A program made the position numbers and the translations under genes. The notes beneath the pieces were generated by a model, which made no database searches, had not been told where the DNA came from, and saw nothing but the letters and a program-made list of their open reading frames with translations. DNA of 64,000 bases, taken from the NCBI RefSeq assembly GCF_024347675.1, contig NZ_AP024881.1, positions 1,550,001 through 1,614,000 on the forward strand, read 5' to 3'. The stretch is from Vibrio ishigakensis (GTDB taxonomy: Bacteria; Pseudomonadota; Gammaproteobacteria; Enterobacterales; Vibrionaceae). The stretch's first letter is position 1, and every line of letters starts with the position of its first letter. Shown piece by piece: positions 17,284 through 26,793 of this stretch.

Positions 17284-17312
17284 TTGTTTTAAAAGTGCGA
17301 TGAATGTATAAA
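17284..17312 (+). promoter_or_regulatory. Candidate sigma70 promoter for aspC
   Basis: TTGTTT and TATAAA are spaced by 17 bases, giving a start near 17319 and a leader of about 40 bases that contains AAGGAAGGAG. Motif recognition only. Confidence 0.5.
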
Positions 17313-17357
17313 GGAAGGAGTTTTGTTCTTTCCATCTATTAACCACGGACGATTTCC

Positions 17358-18548
17358 ATGTTTGAAAAAGTAGTTGCGGCCCCAGCCGACCCTATCCTTG
17401 GCCTTACCGAAGAGTTTAAAAAAGATGCACGCGCAGAGAAGATTAATCTTGGCGTTGGTATCTACAAAAACGAACAAGGCGCTACCCCAGTTCTTGCTAC
17501 CGTTAAAAAAGCAGAACAAGCAATTTTGGAAACGGAAACCTCTAAATCTTATCTCACCATTGAAGGTACAGCGGAATACGGCCTAGCAGTACAAAAACTG
17601 CTATTTGGTGCCGATAGCGAGATCGTAACCTCAAGCCGCGCAAAAACCGCGCAAGCACCAGGTGGTACCGGTGCACTTCGCGTTGCTGCTGAGTTCATCA
17701 AGCGTCACCTAGGTAGCGCTAAGATCTGGATCAGTAACCCAACTTGGGCAAACCACAAAGGCGTATTCACTGCCGCAGGTGTTGAGATTGCTGAATATAC
17801 CTATTATAACGCAGAGACTAAGAGCAAAGACTTCGCTGCTATGCTGGCTGATCTTGAGCAAGCGTCTGCAGGTGACATCATTCTTCTTCACGGCTGCTGT
17901 CATAACCCTACCGGTATCGACCCAACGGCTGATGAATGGAAGCAACTGGCAAAACTTGCCACTGACAAGAAGCTAATTCCTCTATTTGATTTTGCATATC
18001 AAGGCTTCGCAAAAGGCGTTGAAGAGGATGCTGCGGGTCTACGCGCATTTGCTGAAGTAAACTCAGAAATCCTAGTAGCAAGCTCTTTCTCAAAGAACTT
18101 CGGTCTGTACAATGAGCGCGTAGGTGCGTTTACCCTGGTTGCAGCTAACAACGAAGTTGCTCAAACTGCGTTCTCTCAAGTTAAAGGCATTATCCGCTCT
18201 ATCTACTCTAACCCACCAGCACACGGCTCAGCGGTAGTAACTCACATCCTAAACGATGCGGCGCTTCGTCAGGAGTGGGAACAAGAAGTAAAAGAGATGC
18301 GCGATCGCATTCAAGAGATGCGTACCCTATTCGTTGAGACGCTAAAAGCGGAAGGCGTGACCCACGACTTTAGCTTTATCGAAGCGCAAAATGGCATGTT
18401 CTCTTTCTCTGGTCTGAGCAAAGAGCAAGTAGCGCGTCTAAAAGATGAATTCGCTATCTATATCGTAGGCTCTGGTCGTATCAGCGTTGCGGGCATGACT
18501 AAAGAAAACATGGGTCCGCTATGTAAGGGTATCGCAGCAGTACTTTAA
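17358..18548 (+). CDS. aspC: Aspartate aminotransferase (class I, AspC)
   Basis: A 396-residue PLP-dependent aminotransferase, identical in length to E. coli AspC and closely alike from [16 protein letters not shown] onward. The PLP Lys lies in [15 protein letters not shown]. The substrate-binding Arg near the C-terminus ([10 protein letters not shown]) and the [13 protein letters not shown] motif are present. It makes aspartate from oxaloacetate and glutamate and can also act on aromatic 2-oxo acids. It is monocistronic, between its own promoter and a strong terminator. Confidence 0.96.
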   Translation: MFEKVVAAPADPILGLTEEFKKDARAEKINLGVGIYKNEQGATPVLATVKKAEQAILETETSKSYLTIEGTAEYGLAVQKLLFGADSEIVTSSRAKTAQAPGGTGALRVAAEFIKRHLGSAKIWISNPTWANHKGVFTAAGVEIAEYTYYNAETKSKDFAAMLADLEQASAGDIILLHGCCHNPTGIDPTADEWKQLAKLATDKKLIPLFDFAYQGFAKGVEEDAAGLRAFAEVNSEILVASSFSKNFGLYNERVGAFTLVAANNEVAQTAFSQVKGIIRSIYSNPPAHGSAVVTHILNDAALRQEWEQEVKEMRDRIQEMRTLFVETLKAEGVTHDFSFIEAQNGMFSFSGLSKEQVARLKDEFAIYIVGSGRISVAGMTKENMGPLCKGIAAVL

Positions 18549-18565
18549 TTGCGGATTAGAATGAG

Positions 18566-18596
18566 AAGAGGCTCCTATTAGGAGCCTCTTTTTTGT
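18566..18596 (+). terminator. Rho-independent terminator after aspC
   Basis: GAGGCTCCTA/TAGGAGCCTC hairpin followed by TTTTTTG on the plus strand. It ends just before the stop of the convergent barrel gene. Confidence 0.88.
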
Positions 18597-18598
18597 TT

Positions 18599-19222
18599 TT
18601 AGAAACTGAATTTTGCCACCAGCCCGCCTTGGGTAAGGTCGCTATCGTCATTCCATGTGGTTCGCCCATAAAGGCCAAGAGAAAAGTTATCGAAGATATA
18701 GTAATCCGTACCGAGCTCAAACGAGGATTCATAAATCACGTCATAGTCGAGATACTCTAAGCTTGCCCGCAACTCCCAATTTTCGGTCAATCCGTAATTA
18801 AGTCCTGCAAATACACCTAATAGGAAGTCTTTTTCTGAGAATACGGTCGAGCCCTGCGAGTTTCTGAGTTTGATTTTAGAACCACCGATCTTAATACCCG
18901 CCACAAGATCGAGATCATCAGTTAAGCCAAACCGCCTAGCGCCGGACAGAGTAAGATAGTCTGCCCTGTCGTTTTCATCATCAAAGTGGGTGAATCGCCC
19001 TTTATACTGAAAGTTAACTAGATAATGTTCAGTAACGAGCCACTGCAGATTAAAATCGCTTACCGTGACATCGTCACGTCCAGGAAGGTTATCAGAGTCT
19101 ACTTTACCGCCACCAATGGCCGCGCTAAAGAAAGTGTATTGAACTGGGGTTGTTTGTGAGGCCTGCACAGTACTGCTCAAAATGAGGGCACCCGACAACG
19201 CAATAAGAACGGATTTTTGCAA
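18599..19222 (-). CDS. Outer-membrane beta-barrel protein
   Basis: A secreted protein of about 207 residues with an N-terminal signal (LQKSVLIALSGALILSSTVQAS) and alternating amphipathic strands such as NWELRASLEYLDYDVIYESSF. It ends in a Phe (AKFSF), as outer-membrane barrels do. The best start is TTG at 19222, with AAAGGAG 7 bases upstream; the ATG at 19255 puts that ribosome site inside the gene and extends the signal with charged residues. The size and pattern fit an 8-10 strand barrel of the OmpA/OmpW-like fold; no specific family is claimed. Confidence 0.78.
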   Translation of the reverse strand: MQKSVLIALSGALILSSTVQASQTTPVQYTFFSAAIGGGKVDSDNLPGRDDVTVSDFNLQWLVTEHYLVNFQYKGRFTHFDDENDRADYLTLSGARRFGLTDDLDLVAGIKIGGSKIKLRNSQGSTVFSEKDFLLGVFAGLNYGLTENWELRASLEYLDYDVIYESSFELGTDYYIFDNFSLGLYGRTTWNDDSDLTQGGLVAKFSF

Positions 19223-19362
19223 TCTACTCTCCTTTTGCTGATGGAATATGCGCAATATGAGTAGAGTTTAGTATAGAAATTCCAATAAGTTAGCCTCAGA
19301 TTAGTGACTATTTCCTCATTTCAATCCAAAATAATTGAATCAGCTTTAAAGCAGGAAAAACA

Positions 19363-21237
19363 ATGGAAGTAGAACTTCTCGAGATACAGCAATTTTTGGC
19401 TCAGTACCCTCCTTTCAACGCATTGCCGGAAGAGGTTCTTGCCGAGGTCACTCACAACACAGAGATCTCCTATGTGCGGGAAGGCAAGAGCGTGGTGCAA
19501 TTAGGTGAGACCATTGAAGAATTTTATGTAATTCGAAGTGGCGTGATAGAAATAAGCCGTCGCAATGGTCAGCTTTATAATAGGCTAGATGAAGGCGCGG
19601 TATTTGGTCAGATGGCACTGCTAAGTAGCGGACGCGTATTGTTCCCAGCGAAAGCTATCGAGGACTCCCTTCTTTACTGTATCCCGTCCGAGATCTTCCA
19701 AAACCTCTATGACAACTATGACAGCTTTGCTGACTTCGTTGCAGCAGAGGACAGTACTCGTCTGCGCCGCGCGATTGCCAGCAATGATGATAATGACCTT
19801 ACCACCATCAAGGTGCGAGAGCTTATCTCGCGACCAGTTTTTACCATTAACGATACCGAGTCCATTCGTGATGCTGCTATCTTGATGGATGAGGAGAACA
19901 CCTCCTGTCTTATCATCAACTCCGAAGAGCCACACCTTAAAGATGAGATTCAGGGCATTCTTACTGACCGAGATCTGTGTACCCGCGCCATTGCTCGAGG
20001 TGCTGACCTTGATTCTCCTCTCTCTTCGGTAATGACCAAGGACGTAATTACGCTCGATAGCAACGCCTATGTCTATGAAGCCATGCTGACCATGCAACGC
20101 TATAACGTGCACCACCTACCTCTCATGCGTAAAGGCAAACCGTTAGGGGTTATCGAGGCATCGGATATTGTGCGTTATGAATCGCAGAACTCGCTACTTC
20201 TCGTAAGTTCGATCTTCCAGAGTAACAGCATCGAAGAGCTTGCCCAGCTCTCTGAGCAGGTGAAAGACAGCTTTGTTCGACTTGTGAATGAGGACGCTAA
20301 CTCACACATGGTAGGCAGCGCCATGTCGGTTATTGGTCAAAGCTTTAAACAGCGTATTATCGAACTTGGCGAAGAAGAGCTCGGCCCTGCCCCGATTCCT
20401 TATTGCTTCTTAGCATTGGGCTCTATGGCTCGAGATGAGCAGCTTATTGTTACCGACCAAGACAACGCTATCATCCTCTCCAACAGCTTTGAAAAAGACA
20501 AACACGACAAATACTTTGCCAAACTGGCTCAATGGGTGTCTGATGGCTTGGATAAATGTGGCTACCCATATTGCACCGGTGACATCATGGCCACTAACCC
20601 TATCTGGCGTATGACCCAGACCGAGTGGGAAGAGTGCTTCTCCGATTGGATAGACAATCCAAACCCTAAAGCGCTACTCAACGCTTCTATCTTCTTCGAC
20701 CTTGTCGGTGTGCACGGTCAGATCAAGTGGGCTGAGCAGCTCAATCGCTTTATTGTGAAGAAAGCGCGTAAGAGCCCTAAATTCCTGACATTCCTTGCTC
20801 GCAATGCACTAAACCGCACTCCGCCACTGGGCTTTTTTAAGAGCTTCGTAATGGAGAAAGACGGCAAGCATAAAAACTCTATCAACCTTAAACGTCGCGG
20901 TACTGCGCCATTGGCAGACCTGATCCGTGTTCATGCTTTGGCGGTAGGTTCCACACAGCAGAACTCCTTCGAGCGACTGGATGACATTCTAGACTCAGGG
21001 CTTCTTCCTAAAGGCAAAGCGCAGGATTTAAAGGACGCGCTCGAGTTTATCTCTATGGTTCGTATCAGACACCAAGCAATCGATATTGAGCAAGGTAACG
21101 AGCCAGATAACAATATCGAGCCAGATAATCTGTCTGACTTTGAGCGTCGTAATTTAAAAGATGCCTTCCAGATCTTAAGTAATGCACAGAACTTCTTGAA
21201 GTTCCGCTACCAAGGGAACTCATTCAATAATGGATAA
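19363..21237 (+). CDS. Signalling protein with cNMP-binding, CBS and DUF294 nucleotidyltransferase domains
   Basis: A 624-residue soluble protein. A cyclic-nucleotide-binding fold (residues about 15-125, DEGAVFGQMALLSSG) is followed by a CBS pair (about 155-275, with ILTDRDLCTRAIARG). A DUF294 nucleotidyltransferase-like domain has LGSMARDEQ and the DxD-like TDQDNAI, and a helical C-terminal DUF294 domain closes the protein. This layout resembles a sensor controlling nucleotidylation, GlnD-like in part. The target is unknown. The downstream exonuclease overlaps it by eight bases, so they are coupled; from memory this pair often lies beside acetate carrier genes in related bacteria, but not here. 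Confidence 0.87.
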   Translation: MEVELLEIQQFLAQYPPFNALPEEVLAEVTHNTEISYVREGKSVVQLGETIEEFYVIRSGVIEISRRNGQLYNRLDEGAVFGQMALLSSGRVLFPAKAIEDSLLYCIPSEIFQNLYDNYDSFADFVAAEDSTRLRRAIASNDDNDLTTIKVRELISRPVFTINDTESIRDAAILMDEENTSCLIINSEEPHLKDEIQGILTDRDLCTRAIARGADLDSPLSSVMTKDVITLDSNAYVYEAMLTMQRYNVHHLPLMRKGKPLGVIEASDIVRYESQNSLLLVSSIFQSNSIEELAQLSEQVKDSFVRLVNEDANSHMVGSAMSVIGQSFKQRIIELGEEELGPAPIPYCFLALGSMARDEQLIVTDQDNAIILSNSFEKDKHDKYFAKLAQWVSDGLDKCGYPYCTGDIMATNPIWRMTQTEWEECFSDWIDNPNPKALLNASIFFDLVGVHGQIKWAEQLNRFIVKKARKSPKFLTFLARNALNRTPPLGFFKSFVMEKDGKHKNSINLKRRGTAPLADLIRVHALAVGSTQQNSFERLDDILDSGLLPKGKAQDLKDALEFISMVRIRHQAIDIEQGNEPDNNIEPDNLSDFERRNLKDAFQILSNAQNFLKFRYQGNSFNNG

Positions 21238-21928
21238 ATTTGATTGGTATGAGTTTCAAAAAAAGCAGGCCAGTGAATCAAAGGTGCCTTGGCTAAGAGA
21301 GTTTTATGAAACGCCACTTCCCGAGGTGGGAACCAGCATCAAGGATACCCCACTGCTGGCTCTAGACTTTGAGACTACCGGCCTTGATGCAAAGAAAGAC
21401 GAGATCATCTCAATCGGTCTTGTGCCGTTTGACCTTAATCGTGTGTATCTTAGACAAAGTAAGAGTTGGCTGATTAAGCCTAAGAAAAAGCTCAACACTG
21501 ATTCTGTGGTGATACATGGTATTACCCACTCTGACCTTGAAGATGCGCCGGATCTGAACAAGATACTGCCGGAGTTTTTAGAGGCCATCGCCGGTAAGAT
21601 CTGTGTGGTGCACTATAGACAGATAGAGCGTGATTTTCTCAATGCCACCTTCAAGAGACGTTTTGGAGAAGGGATCAAGTTTCCGGTGATCGATACTCTG
21701 CAGATTGAGTGGGATTATCAGAAGCGATTAACGTCAGGGCTTTGGAAGCGTTTGCAGGGTAAGAAACCTGCTTCGGTGAGATTAGGGGCAAGTCGCAGTC
21801 GCTACAACCTGCCAACTTATACGCCGCATGACGCCTTGATAGACGCCATAGCGACGGCAGAACTTCTTCAAGCTCAGGTCTCTCATCATTATGATGAAGA
21901 GACCCTACTTTCAGATATATGGGTTTAG
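21230..21928 (+). CDS. DnaQ-like 3'-5' exonuclease
   Basis: A 232-residue DEDDh exonuclease of the DNA polymerase III epsilon family. Motif I is LALDFETTGLD, motif II lies around VHYRQIERDFLN, and motif III is the HDALIDAIAT region with the active His and Asp. It overlaps the DUF294 gene by eight bases and is probably made together with it. The stop codon overlaps that of the convergent BCCT gene, leaving no room for a terminator between them. Confidence 0.88.
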   Translation: MDKFDWYEFQKKQASESKVPWLREFYETPLPEVGTSIKDTPLLALDFETTGLDAKKDEIISIGLVPFDLNRVYLRQSKSWLIKPKKKLNTDSVVIHGITHSDLEDAPDLNKILPEFLEAIAGKICVVHYRQIERDFLNATFKRRFGEGIKFPVIDTLQIEWDYQKRLTSGLWKRLQGKKPASVRLGASRSRYNLPTYTPHDALIDAIATAELLQAQVSHHYDEETLLSDIWV

Positions 21929-23496
21929 CGCTCTTCTGTCGCCATACCCATTAGCAAGCTGACACACATCGCCAGCAATACGAAGGTAAACGGTAGTGCG
22001 GTTGAGATAGCGCCCGCTTGAAGCGCTTGAACCGCCTCCGAGCCGCCGACCCATAGCATAGCAACCGCGATTGCACCCTCCATAAATGCCCAGAACACAC
22101 GCTGAACAACGGGAGCATCAACCTTACCACCGGCTGTGATGCTATCGATTACCAGTGAGCCAGAGTCAGACGAGGTGATAAAGAACACCAACACCAAGAC
22201 TACTGCAATGATAGATAGCATCTTACCCATAGGCAGAGAATCGAACATCTCAAACATAGCCAATGATACGTCGGTCAGACCCTTGCTACCTAGAATACCC
22301 ACTTGGTTCACTACCTGGTCGATAGCCAAACCGCCAAATACAGACATCCAAACTACAGTTACGATTGTTGGAACAATCAGAACCGCGGTGATGAACTCAC
22401 GTACAGTACGACCTTTAGATACACGAGCGATGAACATACCTACGAATGGGGACCATGAAATCCACCAAGCCCAGTAGAATACAGTCCAACCCTGGAACCA
22501 CGCCTCATCTTCACGACCGTGAGGATTACTCAGTGGAATTAGGTTTTCAGCATACGCTGCGATCGTAGTCGTAATAGAGCTGAAGGTGACGTGATAACCG
22601 ATAAACATCACAAGGCCCAGTAGCAAGAATGCGATCAGCATGTTGATGTTGGAGATAACCTTAACACCGCCATCGATACCTCGCATTACCGAGACTATAG
22701 CCAATATGGTCACCACGGTAATTACCGCAACCTGCAACCCAAAGCCACTAGAGATACCAAACACATGGTTGATACCCGATGCCGCTTGTTGAGCACCTAA
22801 ACCTAATGAGGTAGCAAGACCAAATAAGGTTGCAAGAACCGCCAGCGTATCTACGATATGACCTGCCCAGCCCCAAGTACGGTCACCTAGGATCGGATAG
22901 AAGATAGAGCGGATAGAAAGAGGCAGGCCCTTGTTATAGGTAAAGAAAGCCAATGAAAGCGCTACGATGCCATAGATAGCCCAAGGATGAAGACCCCAGT
23001 GATACATGGTGGCACCCAAAGCGAGCTTAGCTGCCTCTGGAGTATTCGGTTCTACGTTAAGCGGGGTATGGAACCAACCTGTAAAGTAAGCCACAGGCTC
23101 AGCCACACTCCAGAACATCAGACCAATACCCATGCCCGCTGCGAATAGCATCGCAATCCAAGACAACAAGGAATAATCTGTAGTGGCGTCTTTGCCGCCA
23201 AGGCGGATCTTGCCATAAGGCGAAACAATCAGGATCAAGCAGAAGATAACGAAGATGTTACCCGCCCAAATGAACAGAGCATCAAAGTTAGTGATGATAC
23301 TATTCTTCAAACCGTCTAGTGCGGTTTTGGCTGTTTCTGCATCCAGAAACACCATAGTGAGAAGGAACAGAATGGTTAGACCCGCACTTGCCGAGAACAC
23401 GGCGTTGTGTACGTCTAAGCCCCATTTCTGGATATTATCCTGTCCTATCTGGTAGTCGGTACTATCGATGCTGTATTTATCGATACCCTTAGTCAT
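21925..23496 (-). CDS. BCCT-family osmolyte transporter
   Basis: A 523-residue inner-membrane carrier with about 12 helices. Family signatures GMGIGLMFWSVAEPVAYF, GLHPWAIYGIVALSLAFF and the Trp-rich WTVFYWAWWISWSPFVGMFIA mark a betaine/choline/carnitine transporter. Such carriers import glycine betaine, proline or DMSP under salt stress, and marine vibrios usually have several. The substrate cannot be chosen from sequence. The C-terminal tail is short, so it may lack the osmosensing extension of BetP. Its stop overlaps that of the exonuclease gene. Confidence 0.92.
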   Translation of the reverse strand: MTKGIDKYSIDSTDYQIGQDNIQKWGLDVHNAVFSASAGLTILFLLTMVFLDAETAKTALDGLKNSIITNFDALFIWAGNIFVIFCLILIVSPYGKIRLGGKDATTDYSLLSWIAMLFAAGMGIGLMFWSVAEPVAYFTGWFHTPLNVEPNTPEAAKLALGATMYHWGLHPWAIYGIVALSLAFFTYNKGLPLSIRSIFYPILGDRTWGWAGHIVDTLAVLATLFGLATSLGLGAQQAASGINHVFGISSGFGLQVAVITVVTILAIVSVMRGIDGGVKVISNINMLIAFLLLGLVMFIGYHVTFSSITTTIAAYAENLIPLSNPHGREDEAWFQGWTVFYWAWWISWSPFVGMFIARVSKGRTVREFITAVLIVPTIVTVVWMSVFGGLAIDQVVNQVGILGSKGLTDVSLAMFEMFDSLPMGKMLSIIAVVLVLVFFITSSDSGSLVIDSITAGGKVDAPVVQRVFWAFMEGAIAVAMLWVGGSEAVQALQAGAISTALPFTFVLLAMCVSLLMGMATEER

Positions 23497-23594
23497 GCAG
23501 CCTCCTTATGCAGGGCATGGTTTGTAATTAACTTTCAATTATATCGTAATTTGAACAATAAATCCGCTAACACGCTGAAAATAAAGCACATTAT

Positions 23595-24890
23595 TTAACT
23601 AAATGCTGATAAACCGTACAATGCGGGTATAAATAAAATACTGGCTAACACCACTATCTGTATAAGGATAAAGGGAATCACCCCTTGATAGATCTGCTTG
23701 GTTGTTACCGACTTAGGCGCTACCCCTTTTAAATAAAAGAGACTGAAGCCAAACGGCGGGGTCAAGAAGGAGGTCTGTAAGTTCATTGCCACCAAGATGG
23801 CAAACCACACCATGTTAATGCCAAGGAGTTCAGCCACCGGCGCTATGATGGGCACGATAATAAAGCAGATCTCGACAAAATCGATAAAGAAGCCCAGCAA
23901 CAAGATAACCAGCATCACTAGGATCAAGAAGCCCCACTTCTCACCCGGCAGTGCAAGCATCCACTCCTCTACCAAGTAGTCACCACCTGTGTAAGTAAAG
24001 GCCATTGAAAATGCAGTCGCGCCTAGCAAGATAGCAAACACCATGGCGGTTACTTTAACCGTCTCAACAGAAGACTCGTAAATAAGCTTCCATGAAAATT
24101 GGCGATACAGAACCGAAAGTAAGATAGCCCCGGCACCACCCAAAGCTGCCGACTCAGTAGGCGTTGCGATACCGGCAAAGATAGAGCCCAGCACCACAAT
24201 AATCAGCGCGAGCGGAGGCACTATGGCTTTTAATGCTGAAGCCCACTGCTGTCCTTTACTTAGATCATCCTCCTGCGGGATTGGCATCGCCGCTTCTGGC
24301 TTGAAGTAGGCAAAGGCTGCGATATAAATAACATAGGCTATGACCAGTACCACGCCCGGGCCAATAGCGGCCTGAAACAAATCCCCTACCGGCACACCAA
24401 GCACGTCACCCAGCAAGATCAAAACGATGGATGGCGGAATGATCTGGCCAAGTGTGCCTGACGCACAGATGGTGCCACAAGCAAGGCGCGTATCGTAATT
24501 GTATTTGAGCATCACAGGCAGCGAGATAAGCCCCATAGCCACAACCGATGCCCCCACTACGCCAGTAGATGCTGCTAGCAGCGCCCCCACCACTACAGTA
24601 GAGATGGCGATACCACCACGCACCCCGCCGAATAGTCGACCCATGGCTTCTAAGAGTTGCTCTGCCAATCTAGTTTTCTGCAGTACCAACCCCATGAAGA
24701 TAAACAGAGGTACCGCCATCAAAACCGTGTTCTGCATGATGGATTCTATGCGATACGGCATAAAGGCGAACATATCCCAACCTTCAGACCAAACACCGAA
24801 GATCAGTGCAATACCGCCAAAGGTAAAGGCAACCGGGAAACCCAATAACAGCGCAAACAGCGCCACAAAAAACATGACTATGCCTATCAT
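23595..24890 (-). CDS. dctM: TRAP transporter large permease (DctM type)
   Basis: A 431-residue inner-membrane protein with about 12 helices of the TRAP large-subunit family (DedA-like/DctM). Seen: the ASGTLGQIIPPSIVLILLGD motif, the ATPTESAALGG motif and the PPFGFSLFYLKGVAP segment. It forms the sodium-driven channel with DctQ and receives solute from DctP. Its ATG overlaps the dctQ stop by four bases. The gene symbol is family-level; the substrate is probably a 2-oxo acid, judging from the binding protein. Confidence 0.93.
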   Translation of the reverse strand: MIGIVMFFVALFALLLGFPVAFTFGGIALIFGVWSEGWDMFAFMPYRIESIMQNTVLMAVPLFIFMGLVLQKTRLAEQLLEAMGRLFGGVRGGIAISTVVVGALLAASTGVVGASVVAMGLISLPVMLKYNYDTRLACGTICASGTLGQIIPPSIVLILLGDVLGVPVGDLFQAAIGPGVVLVIAYVIYIAAFAYFKPEAAMPIPQEDDLSKGQQWASALKAIVPPLALIIVVLGSIFAGIATPTESAALGGAGAILLSVLYRQFSWKLIYESSVETVKVTAMVFAILLGATAFSMAFTYTGGDYLVEEWMLALPGEKWGFLILVMLVILLLGFFIDFVEICFIIVPIIAPVAELLGINMVWFAILVAMNLQTSFLTPPFGFSLFYLKGVAPKSVTTKQIYQGVIPFILIQIVVLASILFIPALYGLSAFS

Positions 24891-25396
24891 CGAGCTCCCT
24901 CCCTGGTTAAGCGCTCAAGCGAGTGGAGGATCAAACCGATACCACTGATTGCAATAAATAGAAAAGACACTGGGATGGTGGCTTTGATGATCCAGCGATA
25001 CGGTAGACCACCAGGGTCACCCGATGTCTCGCCTATGTCATAGGCTTGATAAGCAAAGTCTATCCCGTACCAAGCGACCAAGAGACTGAATGGCATCAAC
25101 CAAAACAGCACACCTAGAATGTCGATAATGGATTGAACCTTAGGTGAGAAGCGCTCATAGAAGATATCAACGCGCACATGGCCGTGGGTTTTAACCGCAA
25201 ACGGCACACCGAAAAGAAACACAGCCGCAAACAGGTGCCATTCTAATTCCTGCATCGCAATCGACACATCATTGAATACGTAGCGCATCACTACGTCATA
25301 CACCACATTTGCTAGCAATAACAAAAACAACACACTCGACAAATGTCCGAGTGTGTTGCAAATCTTATCGGTTATTTTCATTAAAGATTTCAGCAA
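24887..25396 (-). CDS. dctQ: TRAP transporter small permease (DctQ type)
   Basis: A 169-residue inner-membrane protein with four helices and the family motif MQELEWHLFAAVFLFGVPFAV followed by HVRVDIFYERFSPK. It is the small membrane partner of the DctM channel. It lies 65 bases downstream of dctP and overlaps dctM by four bases. The symbol is family-level only. Confidence 0.9.
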   Translation of the reverse strand: MLKSLMKITDKICNTLGHLSSVLFLLLLANVVYDVVMRYVFNDVSIAMQELEWHLFAAVFLFGVPFAVKTHGHVRVDIFYERFSPKVQSIIDILGVLFWLMPFSLLVAWYGIDFAYQAYDIGETSGDPGGLPYRWIIKATIPVSFLFIAISGIGLILHSLERLTREGAR

Positions 25397-25461
25397 ACGA
25401 CCTCCCTGCCTTGCTCCATCGAAACCTATTTGGGTGACCTCGAAAGGTCACCCTGCGGGGA

Positions 25462-26544
25462 TTAATTTGAACTATTTAGATAGGCTTTATCCGAGATTTC
25501 CGTCCAAGAACGCACCTGCTTCAAATAGTCAGCCTGTGACATCTGGATCTTCTTGGCTGTAGCATCTTTAGCCGCATGTTCAGCAAGAAGCTTATCGTTT
25601 GCTGCACGTAGCTGGCTAATAACCTCAGGTGGGAAGTCCTTCACCTGAACATCTGGGTAGTCAGTCTTGATGCTTGCCCAGTTCTTACCACTTTCATAGG
25701 TAGATTGGGTGTACATATCGTAAGCAGCGGTACGCATAGCTACACGCAGGATCTCTTGCAGATCTGCTGGAAGCTTATCCCAAGTACGCTTGTTAACTAG
25801 GAACTGAAGCTCAGTCGCTGGCTCATGCCAACCTGTGTAGTAGTACGGCGCGATCTTATGAAAGCCCATGCGAAGATCTAGTGAAGGGCCTACCCACTCA
25901 AGGGCGTCGATGGTCTTTCTTTCAAGGGCTGTATAAAGCTCACCTGGTGCAATGTTAGTTGGCTTCGCACCTAGTTCTGCTAGAACCTCTCCGGCAAAGC
26001 CTGGGATACGCATCTTCAGACCCTTAAGGTCATCCACAGAATTGATCTCTTTTTGGAACCAGCCTCCCATCTGTACGCCAGTGTTACCACCAGGGAAGGA
26101 CATTAGATTATGGGGACTATACACCTCTTCCATCAGTTCCATACCACCGCCGTAGTAGAACCAAGAATATTGCTCAGGTGCCGTCATGCCAAATGGCATG
26201 GTAGTGAAGTAAAGCGTATTTGGAACCTTGCCCTTCCAATAATAAGAAGCCGAGTGGCCCATGTCATATTGTCCGGACTTCACCATATCAAACACACCGA
26301 ATGGTGCTTTATGTTTGTTAGAAGAGTCGATACGGATCTTCAATCGACCATTAGACATTTTCTCTGCCATGGCCGCCATGTTCTTGGTCGCATCACCGAA
26401 AATTGGGAAGTTTGGTCCCCATGTTTCTGCTAATTTGAGTCGATATACCTTGTCATCTGCAGCGGCGCCGCTAGCCCCGATTAGGCCAACAACCAAAGCC
26501 ACACTGCTCACACACGCTTTAATCCATTTAGATTTAAACGCCAT
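25462..26544 (-). CDS. dctP: TRAP transporter substrate-binding protein (DctP, 2-oxo acid/TakP-like)
   Basis: A 360-residue periplasmic binding protein with a cleavable signal (residues 1-29, ending GASGAAA). The stretch SYYWKGKVPNTLYFTTMPFG and the segments GGWFQKEINSVDDLKGLKMR and DALEWVGP resemble the TakP/lactate-binding group, which binds 2-oxo acids or lactate with a metal ion. I chose ATG 26544, with AAAGGGAG upstream; a 26-codon upstream extension has no ribosome site. It is the first gene of the dctP-dctQ-dctM operon. Pyruvate or another 2-oxo acid is the best guess for the ligand. Confidence 0.9.
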   Translation of the reverse strand: MAFKSKWIKACVSSVALVVGLIGASGAAADDKVYRLKLAETWGPNFPIFGDATKNMAAMAEKMSNGRLKIRIDSSNKHKAPFGVFDMVKSGQYDMGHSASYYWKGKVPNTLYFTTMPFGMTAPEQYSWFYYGGGMELMEEVYSPHNLMSFPGGNTGVQMGGWFQKEINSVDDLKGLKMRIPGFAGEVLAELGAKPTNIAPGELYTALERKTIDALEWVGPSLDLRMGFHKIAPYYYTGWHEPATELQFLVNKRTWDKLPADLQEILRVAMRTAAYDMYTQSTYESGKNWASIKTDYPDVQVKDFPPEVISQLRAANDKLLAEHAAKDATAKKIQMSQADYLKQVRSWTEISDKAYLNSSN

Positions 26545-26793
26545 ACGTTTCTCCCTTTGTCCCTGGACGCCACCTGAAGTGGTGACTATATCTTCGTAGA
26601 GGTACTGCTTTTTTATAAGCATTGGGTTAAATATGGACCTAATTCAGTGACTTATAAAAAATTTAACCAAAATGGTGCATCCAAGCACGGAAACAAAACG
26701 TAATAAGGTGAGAAAGCAAATTTAGGTCTAGTATTAACGATCCGCCTAAATAATTGCGCTAGAGTAAAAACAAGGACATAGAGAGAAATCGAC

